Shown in pieces: positions 52,954-62,008 of a stretch of 64,000 nt of DNA (position 1 is its first letter; the number at the start of each line of letters is the position of its first letter). A program made the position numbers and the translations under genes. The notes below the pieces were generated by a model. The model saw only the letters and a list, made by a program, of their open reading frames with translations, did not search any database and was not told where the DNA came from. The stretch is from Acidiferrum sp963771295 (GTDB taxonomy: Bacteria > Acidobacteriota > Terriglobia > Acidiferrales > UBA7541): positions 124,001 through 188,000 of the forward strand of contig CAVYTB010000009.1 in the NCBI GenBank assembly GCA_963771295.1, read 5' to 3'.

Positions 52954-53370
52954 ATGAGCCGTTCGCTCCACGCTCCTATCGCTCCGGGAAGGACTGTGGG
53001 GGCGTGTGTGTGCCTGATTGCGGTACTGCTGTTATGGACGCCGATGTGGGCGTCGGCGTGGATGTTGCGAGGCATGGCGTGCTGCACGGGAAACATGTGC
53101 GCGGCGCATGGACACGGAAAGACGAACTCGCCTGCAAAGACCGGATCGGGATGCGAACACTCGTGCGGTGCGGAGATGGCAGCTTGCAGCATGTCTTGCT
53201 GCCCCGAGGAAGACGCATCCCTGGTAGTAAATAGCGGCGTGTTCGTGTTGCCAGAGCCAGCGCAGATTGCGGCGCCGGCGGAGATAATGAGTTTGGCAGT
53301 TTCGGCGAAACACGAACAAGTCTTGCAAGTGTTTGCACCTCCTTCCCCTCCCCCTAAAACTTCCCTTTAG
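52954..53370 (+). CDS. Secreted or membrane Cys/His/Met-rich protein, putative metal binding
   Basis: 138 residues. A hydrophobic segment (VGACVCLIAVLLLWTPMWASA, about 15-35) acts as signal or anchor. Next comes a dense cluster of soft-metal ligands, about 38-84: MACCTGNMCAAHGHGK, CEHSCGAEMAACSMSCCPEED. The C-terminal third is Ala/Pro-rich. I recognise no named family. It is followed by a TonB-dependent receptor and a CusF-like protein on the same strand, which supports copper or a similar metal. The start codon has no clear ribosome binding site. Confidence 0.75.
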   Translation: MSRSLHAPIAPGRTVGACVCLIAVLLLWTPMWASAWMLRGMACCTGNMCAAHGHGKTNSPAKTGSGCEHSCGAEMAACSMSCCPEEDASLVVNSGVFVLPEPAQIAAPAEIMSLAVSAKHEQVLQVFAPPSPPPKTSL

Positions 53371-53400
53371 CTCGTTTTCATTTCCATCAGAAGGCCAAAA

Positions 53401-53450
53401 AAACAGATTCCTCGTTCCGTTCAAAAAGCGAACGGGACTCGGAATGATAA
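53401..53450. repeat. Dispersed repeat family A
   Basis: AAACAGATTCCTCG...ACTCGGAATGATAA, a diverged copy with a central TTCAAAAAGCGAA. It is the first of three different repeats in the 218-base gap before the TonB receptor gene. Confidence 0.65.
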
Positions 53451-53498
53451 TTTCTGGTCCTTTTCGCTGCTTATCGGCTGACGGCATCGGCGAACTTC

Positions 53499-53566
53499 CT
53501 CACCCCTGAAGGGGTGAGCTACAGGATACGGTTCGGATTAGCCGCCTCGGAAGGCGGCCGCACAGA
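53499..53566. repeat. Two palindromic repeats, families B and E
   Basis: CTCACCCCT-GA-AGGGGTGAG with tail CTACA (53499-53523), then GCCGCC-TCGGAA-GGCGGC followed by CGCACAGA (53541-53566). Confidence 0.75.
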
Positions 53567-53589
53567 GGCAACCTACGGGAGAAGGATTT

Positions 53590-55800
53590 ATGTTACGACG
53601 AAGTTTATTTTTGGTGGCAGTGGCCACGGTTTTGGTCGCAGGAGTGATGGCTACGGTGTTTGGATCGGTGCGGGGAGTGGTGCACGATCCACAGCACCGG
53701 CCGATGGGTGGCGCGCACGTAGTGCTGCAGGCGAACAATTCCGCGTACAAGCAGGAAACGGACACCAATGCGGATGGAGTGTTTGAATTTCAAGCCGTGC
53801 CGCTGGGACAGTACAGGGTGACCGTGCAAGCGCAAGGATTCGTGGAACAGTCGCAAACGTTGCTGGTGGTATCGGGGAGCGCACCGGTACTGCACTACGC
53901 GATGGCGCTGGCATCGACCGCGGAAAAAGTGACGGTGACGGCATCGCCGGAGGATTTGAACCCGGATTCGCCGCGAAGAGACTTGTTGATCGACCAGGAG
54001 CAAATTTCGAAATACGCAGGAGTGGATGCCAGCAACAGCTTCAAGATCATCACGGAATTCGTCCCCGGGGCGTACATGGTTCACGACCAGTTGCACGTGC
54101 GCGGCGGCCATCAGGTGACCTGGGCAATCGACGGCGTGCCGATTCCCAATACCAATATCGCGTCGAATGTGGGAACGCAGTTCAACCCGAAGGATATCTC
54201 CTACCTGCAGGCTGAGACGGGAAGTTATGCGGCAGAATATGGCGACCGAATCTACGGCGTATTCAATGTGGCGCCGAAAAACGGATTTGAGCGCGACCGG
54301 CAAGCGGAACTGATCGCCAGCTACGGCAGTTACAACGGGACCGACGACTGGCTGAGTTTTGGGGACCACACGGAAAAGTTTGCGTACTACGCCAGCGTCA
54401 GCGGCAATAACACAGATTGGGGCCTGGAACCGCCAACACCAGTGAACACGCACAATCAGGCGATGGGTGGCGGCGGGTTCACTTCCCTGCTCTACAATCC
54501 CACGGAGAAAGATCAATTGCGATTTGATGGCGGCGTGCGGCTGGACTACTTTCAGGTGCCGAACGATCCGGACCAAACCACGGTCGGATACAACGATCGG
54601 CAGCGCGAGCAAGACGTTGCGCTGGTCGGAACGTGGGTACACACATTCAACCCGGACTGGCTGTTTGTACTATCGCCGTTCTATCACTTCAATCGCGCGG
54701 TGTACCAGGGCGGGCCGACGGACGTACCAACAGCAGCCAACAATCGCGGGTCAAACTACGAAGGCGGGCAAGCGACGATTTCGTGGGTGAACAAACGAAA
54801 TAATGTGCGCGCGGGGATTTATGCGTTCGCGCAGCAGGACGACTCGTTTTTTTCGGTGTATGCCAACGATGGCACGGGAAATTCCTTCAGCCAGCGCGTG
54901 CAGCCAACAGGAAATCTGGAAGCGCTGTTCGTGGAGGACCAGCTGAAGGCGACGTCGTGGCTGACACTGACGGGGGGACTGCGTTACACGCACTTCGCGG
55001 GACAGATCTCAGAGAACGCGACCGATCCGCGGATTGGCGCGGCCATTCAGATACCGAAATTGAACTGGGTGCTTCGCGCGGCATACTCCTACTATTACCA
55101 GGCACCGCCGCTCGACACTGTTTCCGGGTCGTTGATCGAGAATACCGGTTGCGACGGCTGCGGGTTTTTGCCGCTGTACGGGGAGCGAGACATCCAGCAG
55201 GAGTATGGCGTCACGATTCCGATACGCGGATGGGCGCTGAGCGAGACGTATTTCCACACCTCGGCGAGGAATTTCTTCGACCACGATTCGCTGGGAAATT
55301 CAAACATTTTTCTGCCGCTGACGATTCAAGGCGCGGTAATCAGCGGATTGGAAACCACGGTGCGTTCGCCACTGCTGCTGAAGCACTATCGCGCGCACGT
55401 GGTGTATTCAAACCAGAAAGCGCAAGGGGTAGGAGCGATAACGGGCGGACTGACGGATTTTACACCGCCGGACAGCGGGAATTTTTATCTGGACCACGAC
55501 CAGCGGAATACCCTTTCCGCAGGCATGGAAGGTGACTTGCCGTGGCGCAGTTTTGCGGCAGTGACAATCAATTACGGTTCGGGATTCCTGAATGGCGACG
55601 GGCCGAGCCATTTGCCGAGCTATTACACCCTGGATTTGTCGCTGGGAAAGAATTTCGGCGAGAGCTTCACGCTACGCTTTGTGGCCACGAACATTACGAA
55701 CCAGAGGTATATGCTGGATACGAGCAACACGTTTGGCGGATCGCACTACGCAGACCCACGAATGATGGCGGCGCAGATTCGCTGGCGGTTTCACTACTGA
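53590..55800 (+). CDS. TonB-dependent outer-membrane receptor with carboxypeptidase-like N-domain
   Basis: 736 residues; AAGGA precedes the ATG. Signal peptide LRRSLFLVAVATVLVAG; carboxypeptidase-regulatory-like domain about 24-105 (GSVRGVVHDPQHRPMGGAHVVLQ...NADGVFEFQAVPLGQYRVTV); plug about 125-230 (VRGGHQVTWAIDGVPIP); then a 22-strand type barrel to the terminal aromatic ending IRWRFHY. It imports a ligand using TonB energy. Flanked by a Cys/His/Met-rich protein and a CusF-like copper protein, so a copper-related ligand is likely but not proven. The next gene begins nine bases after its stop. Confidence 0.92.
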   Translation: MLRRSLFLVAVATVLVAGVMATVFGSVRGVVHDPQHRPMGGAHVVLQANNSAYKQETDTNADGVFEFQAVPLGQYRVTVQAQGFVEQSQTLLVVSGSAPVLHYAMALASTAEKVTVTASPEDLNPDSPRRDLLIDQEQISKYAGVDASNSFKIITEFVPGAYMVHDQLHVRGGHQVTWAIDGVPIPNTNIASNVGTQFNPKDISYLQAETGSYAAEYGDRIYGVFNVAPKNGFERDRQAELIASYGSYNGTDDWLSFGDHTEKFAYYASVSGNNTDWGLEPPTPVNTHNQAMGGGGFTSLLYNPTEKDQLRFDGGVRLDYFQVPNDPDQTTVGYNDRQREQDVALVGTWVHTFNPDWLFVLSPFYHFNRAVYQGGPTDVPTAANNRGSNYEGGQATISWVNKRNNVRAGIYAFAQQDDSFFSVYANDGTGNSFSQRVQPTGNLEALFVEDQLKATSWLTLTGGLRYTHFAGQISENATDPRIGAAIQIPKLNWVLRAAYSYYYQAPPLDTVSGSLIENTGCDGCGFLPLYGERDIQQEYGVTIPIRGWALSETYFHTSARNFFDHDSLGNSNIFLPLTIQGAVISGLETTVRSPLLLKHYRAHVVYSNQKAQGVGAITGGLTDFTPPDSGNFYLDHDQRNTLSAGMEGDLPWRSFAAVTINYGSGFLNGDGPSHLPSYYTLDLSLGKNFGESFTLRFVATNITNQRYMLDTSNTFGGSHYADPRMMAAQIRWRFHY

Positions 55801-55809
55801 GGAGCGGAA

Positions 55810-56148
55810 ATGAAGCGATTGCTGATGGTTGTTTTGGTGGCGAGCGGAATTTTGTGGGTGGGATGCCATCAGGAAACGGCGAAACATTATGCGGTGTCAG
55901 GCGAGGTGATTTCCGTGGATGTCCCGACACAGAGGATTATGTTGAAGCATGGCGACATTCCTGGATTCATGCCGGCAATGACCATGGACTACAAAGTGGT
56001 GGATGTAAAACAAATGGCGGAACTGAAGCCCGGGGACCTGATTAGCGCGGACCTGGTGGTGAGCGAGAATATTGGGCATCTGGAGAAGGTGGTAGTAACG
56101 GCGAAGACTGCGCCCGGTGCGATGCCGGCGGAGACTCCGGTGAAATAA
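55810..56148 (+). CDS. CusF-like copper-binding lipoprotein
   Basis: 112 residues; signal MKRLLMVVLVASGILWVGC with lipobox WVGC. The CusF-type OB fold follows: YAVSGEVISVDVPTQRIMLKHGDIPGFMPAMTMDYKV, where H, two Met and the aromatic context match the Cu(I)/Ag(I) site of the family. It probably carries periplasmic copper to an efflux system or sequesters it. It is nine bases after the TonB receptor, so co-transcribed. GGAG precedes the ATG. Confidence 0.88.
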   Translation: MKRLLMVVLVASGILWVGCHQETAKHYAVSGEVISVDVPTQRIMLKHGDIPGFMPAMTMDYKVVDVKQMAELKPGDLISADLVVSENIGHLEKVVVTAKTAPGAMPAETPVK

Positions 56149-56342
56149 TATTCGGTCGAAAAATCGCTTTTGAGTCGCAACAACACCCTTCAGGGGGCGG
56201 CTGAGAAAATGGAGCACGGCTTGGCTGGCATAAAAGCCAGCGCCCCATTGAAGAAAAAAAAGGCGTGGTGGCGAGATGGCGTACTGCGATTACGGAAGGC
56301 TTGTTTGATAGCAGAGTGACGGATAGACTGAAATGGAAAATT

Positions 56343-56403
56343 GGATGGCGATGGAGTTCGCCAGAACCGTCCCGGCGAGAAGAGGGACTGATGACTCCTG
56401 GAT
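56343..56403 (+). promoter_or_regulatory. Fluoride riboswitch (crcB motif)
   Basis: GGCGATGGAGTTCGCC (56347-56362), then GGGACTGATGACTCCTGG (56384-56401): the two conserved blocks of the fluoride aptamer, placed 61 bases before crcB. Fluoride with Mg2+ should stabilise the pseudoknot and let transcription pass the overlapping terminator. Confidence 0.92.
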
Positions 56404-56427
56404 GCCGCGCGGCGCCAGGAGTTTTTT
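56394..56427 (+). terminator. Riboswitch-controlled intrinsic terminator
   Basis: ACTCCTGG (56394-56401) pairs with CCAGGAGT (56415-56422), with an inner GCCG/CGGC and a TTTTTT run (56422-56427). The left arm is also the 3' strand of the fluoride aptamer, so the two structures exclude each other. Confidence 0.88.
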
Positions 56428-56463
56428 GTTATCGAGGCTCGCAGCAAGAAGAGAGGAGAACCC

Positions 56464-56835
56464 TTGCGATTATTGCTGATTGCCATGTTTGGAGCGGTGG
56501 GGACGCTAGCGCGCTATGGTTTGCAGGGCCTGGTGCAAATCAAGATGGGCAGCACATTTCCGTATGGCACACTGCTGATTAATTTGACGGGCTGCTTTTT
56601 GTTGGGGCTGATTGGGCAAGCCACGTTGAACCGCATGATCGTTCCACCGGAATGGCGCGTGGCGATTGCGGTGGGATTCTTTGGCGGGTACACCACCTTT
56701 TCGAGCTTTGGATGGGAGACGGCAAAGATGCTGGAATCGGGCGAGTGGCTGCGCGCCACGACGTATGTGGCCGCCAGCGTGATATTTGGGCTTTTGCTTT
56801 CGGTGGCTGGAATCCATCTGGCGAATCGATTCTAG
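56464..56835 (+). CDS. crcB: Fluoride efflux channel CrcB/FluC
   Basis: 123 residues with four membrane helices. The start is TTG 56464 with GAGGAG five bases upstream. Family marks: GAVGTLARYGLQ (about 10-21), the fluoride-pore GTLLINLTGCFLLG (about 38-51) with the key Asn, and GGYTTFSSFGWET (about 77-89), whose Phe residues line the pore. It forms a dual-topology dimer that lets fluoride leave the cell. Controlled by the riboswitch just upstream. Confidence 0.96.
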   Translation: MRLLLIAMFGAVGTLARYGLQGLVQIKMGSTFPYGTLLINLTGCFLLGLIGQATLNRMIVPPEWRVAIAVGFFGGYTTFSSFGWETAKMLESGEWLRATTYVAASVIFGLLLSVAGIHLANRF

Positions 56836-56844
56836 GAGCGCGCC

Positions 56845-57192
56845 ATGACACATGAGAAATTTGAAGGCGAACGAACGTTGATGCGGATTCACATCGGCGA
56901 GTCGGATAAATGGCACGGCAAGTTGCTGTACGAGGTGATTGTGGAGATGCTGCGCAAGGACGGATTCTCCGGCGTGACGGTGCTGCGCGGCGTGGGCGGA
57001 TTCGGCGGCTCCAGCGTGTATCACACCGACAAATTGCTGCGATTATCGCAGGACTTGCCGATCATCCTGGAAGTGATTGAGTCGCAGGATCGCATCGAGC
57101 AAATTCTGCCGCGGCTGGATGAAATGGTGGAAGGCGGATTGATCACGCTGGAAAAGGTGCGGGTGATTTTGTACCGAGCCGCGCGGCGATAG
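56845..57192 (+). CDS. DUF190 protein, fluoride-operon partner
   Basis: 115 residues; nine bases after crcB, with GGAG upstream. The family is related to PII-like trimeric regulators: LMRIHIGESDKWHGKLLYEVIVEMLRKDGFSGVTVLRGVGGFG (about 12-54) and PIILEVIESQDRIEQILPRLDEMV. DUF190 genes are often beside crcB, and a supporting or regulatory role in fluoride resistance is inferred from that alone. Confidence 0.93.
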   Translation: MTHEKFEGERTLMRIHIGESDKWHGKLLYEVIVEMLRKDGFSGVTVLRGVGGFGGSSVYHTDKLLRLSQDLPIILEVIESQDRIEQILPRLDEMVEGGLITLEKVRVILYRAARR

Positions 57193-57246
57193 GCGACTTC
57201 CGCAATCTGTTTTTCAATTTGCGCCGGGGCTTGTACACTGGCGCGT

Positions 57247-58461
57247 GTGAATTCCCAAGAAAATAAACCGAAAGAAGAAGGCAGAGGCTGGCTGAACCGC
57301 ACGGTGCTGGGCGTGGGGCTGACGAGTCTGTTCAGCGACTGGAGCCACGAAACGGCGACGGCGGTGCTGCCCGCGTTTTTGGCGGTGATTGGCGCGGGGC
57401 CGGGTTGGTTGGGAGCGATTGAAGGAATTGCGGACGGACTGTCGAGCTTCGCAAAACTGAGCGCGGGCTATTACACGGATCGATTGAAGCGCCGCAAGCC
57501 GCTGGCGGTTTTTGGATACGCAGTGACGGCGCTGGCAACAGCTTCGTTCGCGTTTGCCACGCATGCGTATCACGTGCTGGCTGGGCGCACAGTTGCGTGG
57601 CTGGGGCGCGGCGTGCGTTCACCAGCGAGAAAAGCGTTGCTGGCGGCGGACGTTTCGCCTGCGGCGTACGGCAGAGCGTTCGGGCTGGAACGGCTGATGG
57701 ACACGCTGGGAGCGATCGCCGGACCGCTGACCGCAATGTGGTTGCTGCGAGTGACGCACCATTCATATCGCACGGTGTTCTTGGGGACGCTGTTGCCGGG
57801 AATGATTGCGGTGGCCAGCTTCTGGTTTTTGGTGCGGGAACGTCCGATTGCGACGCGGAAGCAGGAATCGTTCTGGAGCGGATTGAAAACGTTGCCGGGA
57901 TCATTTCGTGAATTTTTGCTGGGCGTGGGCATATTCGGGGCAGGCGATTTTTCGCATACGCTGCTGATACTGTATGCCACACGAATGCTGACGCCAGCTC
58001 ACGGGGCGGCGCGAGCGGCGAGCATTGCCATCGGTCTTTATACCTTGCACAACGTGTTTTATGCGGGATCGGCGTACGCGAGCGGTTGGATCAGCGACCA
58101 TGTGCCGCGCCGGAAGGTGATTCTTGCCGCAGGATATGCACTGGCGGGCGTGACGGCACTTTTTCTGATGGCGGCGCCGAGTTCGCTGTGGTTGCTGGGC
58201 GTGATCTTCGTGCTGGCAGGATTGTATGTGGGAACGGAAGAGGCGCTGGAGGATTCGCTGGCGGCGGAGTTGATCCCTCGGGAGCAACATGGAATGGCGT
58301 TTGGGACGCTGGCGGCGGTGAACGCGGTGGGAGATTTTCTGTCGAGTATGGTGGTGGGATTCTTGTGGGCAGCGGTTTCGGTGAAGGCGGCGTTTTCATT
58401 TTCGGCGGTATTGTTTTTTGTTGGGGCGTTGATGATTCTGCGGTTGAAGGAAGACCGGTGA
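57247..58461 (+). CDS. MFS transporter
   Basis: 404 residues, about 12 helices, from GTG 57247, 54 bases after the DUF190 stop. Segment GVGLTSLFSDWSHETATAVLPAFLAVIGAGPGWLGAIEG (about 21-59) and the loop motif GYYTDRLKRRKPLAVFGY (between helices 2 and 3) are MFS-typical. GRGVRSPARKALLAADV is the usual signature of one drug-efflux-like subgroup. It probably exports a small solute. It may be the last gene of the fluoride-controlled unit, although the gap leaves room for its own promoter. Confidence 0.88.
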   Translation: MNSQENKPKEEGRGWLNRTVLGVGLTSLFSDWSHETATAVLPAFLAVIGAGPGWLGAIEGIADGLSSFAKLSAGYYTDRLKRRKPLAVFGYAVTALATASFAFATHAYHVLAGRTVAWLGRGVRSPARKALLAADVSPAAYGRAFGLERLMDTLGAIAGPLTAMWLLRVTHHSYRTVFLGTLLPGMIAVASFWFLVRERPIATRKQESFWSGLKTLPGSFREFLLGVGIFGAGDFSHTLLILYATRMLTPAHGAARAASIAIGLYTLHNVFYAGSAYASGWISDHVPRRKVILAAGYALAGVTALFLMAAPSSLWLLGVIFVLAGLYVGTEEALEDSLAAELIPREQHGMAFGTLAAVNAVGDFLSSMVVGFLWAAVSVKAAFSFSAVLFFVGALMILRLKEDR

Positions 58462-58504
58462 TGGCGCTGGCGCATGATAGAACGCGCGCGAAGTTGAGGG
58501 TGAG

Positions 58505-58543
58505 ATCCTTCGGCGCGCAAACTACGCGCTCCTCAGGATGGCA
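58505..58543. repeat. Dispersed repeat family F
   Basis: ATCCTTCGGC...CTCAGGATGGCA between two convergent genes. The partner copy is at 40172-40204. Confidence 0.7.
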
Positions 58544-58558
58544 TCTGCGAGTTCCCTG

Positions 58559-59353
58559 CTAAGACAGTTTGGACGAAGATTGTTTGGAGGCACGCATGCG
58601 GCGCTGGACTTCGGCTTGGAGATAATTGCGCAAATTCGGGGGGACAATGCCGGGCGCGGCGAGATCGCGAAGATCATTGACGGTGAGTTCCGGCAAAAAC
58701 GCGAGAACGGTGGCGAGAGGCGCGGAAGGATTGCGGACCAGAGCGAGGCGCACATTGTAGGCGTGGGACCATTTGCGATGAGATGCCAAAGCCTGAACGA
58801 CCGGAAGAGAGACCTTCTCGCGCGCCAAGGCCTTCAACACTTGCGCTTCGGTGAGATAAGGATTGTCCAGAGCGACGGGCAGAACCTGAGAGTGGCCTTC
58901 GGCGAGCAACGCTCCCGCGACGCGCGCAGGGCCGCGACGCGCTAAGGTGATTTTCTGGCCGAGGGGAAGTTGTGGCAGGCGCGCGAGGATTTGCTCTTCG
59001 GCGTGACGCTTGAGTTCCGGGGAGACAGCCGGCGCGAGTGTGAACTGCACAAGATCCATCAGATAGAGATCACGCAAAAGCCGCAGACAGACGAGGCGAG
59101 GGGCGCGAGGATGGAAAAGCAAAGCGCGCTTAACAGCGTAGGTTTTCAATAGAGGCTTACGCGAGCCAATTTCTTCCAGCAGTCCGGCGGGCAAATCCTT
59201 CCGGGCGAGTAGTAGACACACCGTCGTGTCGTCGAACGCAGGATTTTCGAGGAGCGTCGACAAGACCGCGGGATCGGGATGATAGACCAGTTTGGAAAGC
59301 TCGTCGCCGGAAGCGGTGCGGGCGAGTTGCAGATCCTGATCAAGCTCCGCCAT
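58559..59353 (-). CDS. Hypothetical alpha-helical-repeat protein
   Basis: 264 residues. Repeating units of about 35-40 residues with an NP turn at helix starts (ENPAFDDTTVCLLLARKDLP, DNPYLTEAQVLKALAREKVSL, RNPSAPLATVLAFLPEL) suggest a HEAT-like or LRV-like solenoid. There is no signal peptide. The C-terminus is Ser/Lys-rich. It overlaps the sugar-kinase gene by 14 bases on the same strand, so the two are co-transcribed. No specific family recognised. Confidence 0.72.
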   Translation of the reverse strand: MAELDQDLQLARTASGDELSKLVYHPDPAVLSTLLENPAFDDTTVCLLLARKDLPAGLLEEIGSRKPLLKTYAVKRALLFHPRAPRLVCLRLLRDLYLMDLVQFTLAPAVSPELKRHAEEQILARLPQLPLGQKITLARRGPARVAGALLAEGHSQVLPVALDNPYLTEAQVLKALAREKVSLPVVQALASHRKWSHAYNVRLALVRNPSAPLATVLAFLPELTVNDLRDLAAPGIVPPNLRNYLQAEVQRRMRASKQSSSKLS

Positions 59354-60287
59354 GATGCTGCCCTTCCTGATGTGGCGTGGACAAGAGCCGGAGGGCGATG
59401 CGCGCCGCAGCCTCGCCGGGTGAAATCGCCAGGGCGCCGAATTGCGCGTTGGGCGCGGCTTCGCGCAGGCGCTGATCGATCAGCTCGTCGAAATAAGCAG
59501 AGCGACAAAGCATGCCGCCGCTTTTGACCAATAGAAATTTCTGATCGCCGAACTGTAGTCGATCAACGAGATCGTGTACCAGCGACCCGAGTTCCGCGGC
59601 GGAGATTTGCAACAGCTGGCGCGCGGCGACATCGCCAGTTTCGGCAGCGGCAGTCACGATAGGGAACACCCTAGGAAAGACATCGTCAGGAGCAGAAACG
59701 GCGCGCGCCTGCAATTCCTGCCAGGACGCAAAGCCCAATTCACCGAGAATGCGATCGCCAAGGAGAGAATCCTGCTGCGTCTTTTCGAACGCGCGCATTC
59801 CCGCCATTACCGCGCGGCGCCCGACATCGTAAGCGCTGCCTTCGTCGCTAACAAGCGGGCCGTGGCCGCCAATTCGCACAACCTGCCCAGCGCGATCGCG
59901 GCCGACGGCTGCGGAACCAGTTCCGGCAAGAAGAACGACTACGGTACCATCGCCGGCAGCCTCAAGCGTAAGCTCCAGGTCGGTGCAGATCCGCACGATG
60001 GCGCCGGGAAATTCCTGCGAAAGGAGAGACTTCATTCGTTCGGCGTCTTCCGGCTGGCCGGTTCCGGCATTGCCGGCACAGATGGCGGCGAGATCGTCGA
60101 CGGAAACGCCCGCGCCTTGCAGAGCGAGGCGCGCGCCGTCGCACACGGAAGCCATAGCGCCGCCAAAACCAACGCGCATGGGATTGGAAGGTCCGCTGCG
60201 GCTCTCCGCGAGGATGCGGCCTTGGGTATCGATCAGGACGCAGTGAGTTTTGGTGCCACCGCCATCGAAGCCGAGAGCGAGTTGCAT
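59340..60287 (-). CDS. BadF/BadG/BcrA/BcrD-type ATPase, N-acetylglucosamine kinase-like
   Basis: 315 residues, ASKHA fold. Phosphate-1 motif LGFDGGGTKTHCVLID (about 5-20), GNAGTGQPED, phosphate-2 region VVLLAGTGSAAVGRDR (about 116-131), and the connecting GGHGPLVSDEGSAYDVGRRAV typical of GlcNAc kinase relatives. It likely phosphorylates an amino sugar from cell-wall recycling or glycan uptake. It overlaps the following solenoid gene by 14 bases; a divergent sodium:solute symporter starts about 175 bases away and might bring in the sugar. Confidence 0.88.
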   Translation of the reverse strand: MQLALGFDGGGTKTHCVLIDTQGRILAESRSGPSNPMRVGFGGAMASVCDGARLALQGAGVSVDDLAAICAGNAGTGQPEDAERMKSLLSQEFPGAIVRICTDLELTLEAAGDGTVVVLLAGTGSAAVGRDRAGQVVRIGGHGPLVSDEGSAYDVGRRAVMAGMRAFEKTQQDSLLGDRILGELGFASWQELQARAVSAPDDVFPRVFPIVTAAAETGDVAARQLLQISAAELGSLVHDLVDRLQFGDQKFLLVKSGGMLCRSAYFDELIDQRLREAAPNAQFGALAISPGEAAARIALRLLSTPHQEGQHHGGA

Positions 60288-60461
60288 GGAACAAGAATAC
60301 GCGAGCGGAGGAATTTTCGCAGCGGTGGCGTGATGAAGTTGCTGAACACGCAGCGGCGGACGGGCAACGAGCGCTGAGAGGTTCCTTGACGCTTGGTGCG
60401 TCCGCCACTATTCTCAAAACACTTCGCGGCGAGGTTTTCAAATTGTCGCGCAGCATAACGA

Positions 60462-61901
60462 ATGCACATTCATCCGCTCGATCTGGTTATCGTGATTGTC
60501 TACCTCCTTGGCGTGACCGCGCTGGGATTGCGTTTCCGCGGGCAGCAGAAGGATGTGCGCGATTACTTTCTGGGTGGAAAGAGCGCGCCATGGTGGGCGC
60601 TAGCGTTTTCCATTGTGGCCACGGAAACATCGACGCTGACGATTATTGGCACGCCCGCGCTGGCCTATGGCGGGAATCTCACATTTTTGCAGGTGGTGTT
60701 TGGCTATATTGTGGGACGCGTGCTGATCTGCATTATTTTGTTGCCCGGCTATTTTCGCGGGGAATATCTGACCGCTTATGCGCTGATTGAGAAGCGATAC
60801 GGCGCCCGCATGCGATCGATTGCGGCTATGACGTTTCTTGTGACGCGCACATTGGCGGAGGGAGTGCGCATCTCGGCGATCGCGCTGGTGGTCAGCGTGG
60901 CGCTGGGAACGTCGGAACGCCTGGCGGTGGTGATCGTGATTGCGCTGACGATCTTCTACACGTTCGAAGGAGGAATGAAGGCGGTAATCTGGACGGATGT
61001 GGCGCAATTTTTGCTGTATCTTTCGGGCAGCGTGGTGACGTTGTTTCTGTTGCTGCACCGCATTCCGGGCGGGTGGAACGAAGTGACGCAGGTGGCAGCG
61101 GGCGCCGGGAACAAACTGCAATTTTTGGATTTTTCGTGGAATCTGGCGACCAAGTATACGTTCTGGTCCGGAGTGATTGGCGGGTCGTTCCTGACCATGG
61201 CGACACACGGAACGGATCAGACGATCGTGCAAAGATTGCTGGCGGCGCGCAACGAAAAAGATAGCCGGAAGGCGCTGTTGAGCAGCGGATTCATCGTGTT
61301 ATTTCAGTTCACGCTGTTTTTGCTGGTAGGAGTGATGTTGTATGTGCTCTCGCAGCACACGCGGTTGTTGGCGCAGGGAGAGTCGACGGACCGCATTCTT
61401 CCGCTGTTCCTGGTGCGGGAAATGCCGACAGGACTGGCAGGATTGCTGCTGGCGGCGATTCTGGCGGTGGCGATGTCGAACGCGAGCGGATCGTTGAACT
61501 CGCTGGCGGCAAGCAGCGTGATGGATTTTGCGGCGCTGAGGGGACACACGCGCGATCCCGAAAAATTCATGAAGCTATCGCGGCGGATGACACTGGTGTG
61601 GGGCGTCGTGCTGATTTTTCTGGGACTGGTGCACTGGGGACCGGTGCTGGAGGCGGGACTGACCATCGTATCGTTTACATCCGGATGTTTGTTGGGATTA
61701 TTTTTGTTGGGCACGTTCGATGCGCGGTCGAATTCCAATGGGTCGCTGATTGGAATGATCGTGGGATTGGCGGTGGTGCTGCTGGTCGCGCGATTCACAC
61801 CCTTGGCGTTTATGTGGTACTGGATGATAGCGCCGTGCGTGACATTTGCGGCCGGAGCGATTGCCAGTCGAGCGTTTCCGGAACGGGTCGGTGCTGCTTG
61901 A
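60462..61901 (+). CDS. Sodium:solute symporter (SSS family)
   Basis: 479 residues with about 13 helices. Starts HPLDLVIVIVYLLGVTALGLRFRGQQKDVRDYFLGGKSAPWW, the usual beginning of the SSS family; later GTPALAYGGNLTFLQVVFGYIVGR, EGGMKAVIWTDVAQFLLYLSG and AAILAVAMSNASGSLNSLAASSVMDF (sodium-site helix). Imports a sugar, amino acid or other solute with Na+. It is divergent from the GlcNAc-kinase-like gene, which hints at a sugar substrate. Confidence 0.92.
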   Translation: MHIHPLDLVIVIVYLLGVTALGLRFRGQQKDVRDYFLGGKSAPWWALAFSIVATETSTLTIIGTPALAYGGNLTFLQVVFGYIVGRVLICIILLPGYFRGEYLTAYALIEKRYGARMRSIAAMTFLVTRTLAEGVRISAIALVVSVALGTSERLAVVIVIALTIFYTFEGGMKAVIWTDVAQFLLYLSGSVVTLFLLLHRIPGGWNEVTQVAAGAGNKLQFLDFSWNLATKYTFWSGVIGGSFLTMATHGTDQTIVQRLLAARNEKDSRKALLSSGFIVLFQFTLFLLVGVMLYVLSQHTRLLAQGESTDRILPLFLVREMPTGLAGLLLAAILAVAMSNASGSLNSLAASSVMDFAALRGHTRDPEKFMKLSRRMTLVWGVVLIFLGLVHWGPVLEAGLTIVSFTSGCLLGLFLLGTFDARSNSNGSLIGMIVGLAVVLLVARFTPLAFMWYWMIAPCVTFAAGAIASRAFPERVGAA

Positions 61902-61923
61902 GGATTCGGGTTGCGACGATCGT

Positions 61924-61958
61924 AGAAAAGCAGATCCCTCGCTTCGCTCGGGATGGCA
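61924..61958. repeat. Dispersed repeat family A (half unit)
   Basis: GAAAAGCAGATCCCTCGC...GCTCGGGATGGCAA, nearly identical to the right half of the 11746-11838 composite. Confidence 0.75.
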
Positions 61959-62008
61959 ATCGCGCGCGGACTTTGCCGGACGGCATGGCGGGACAGCACT
62001 TTGGCAGT

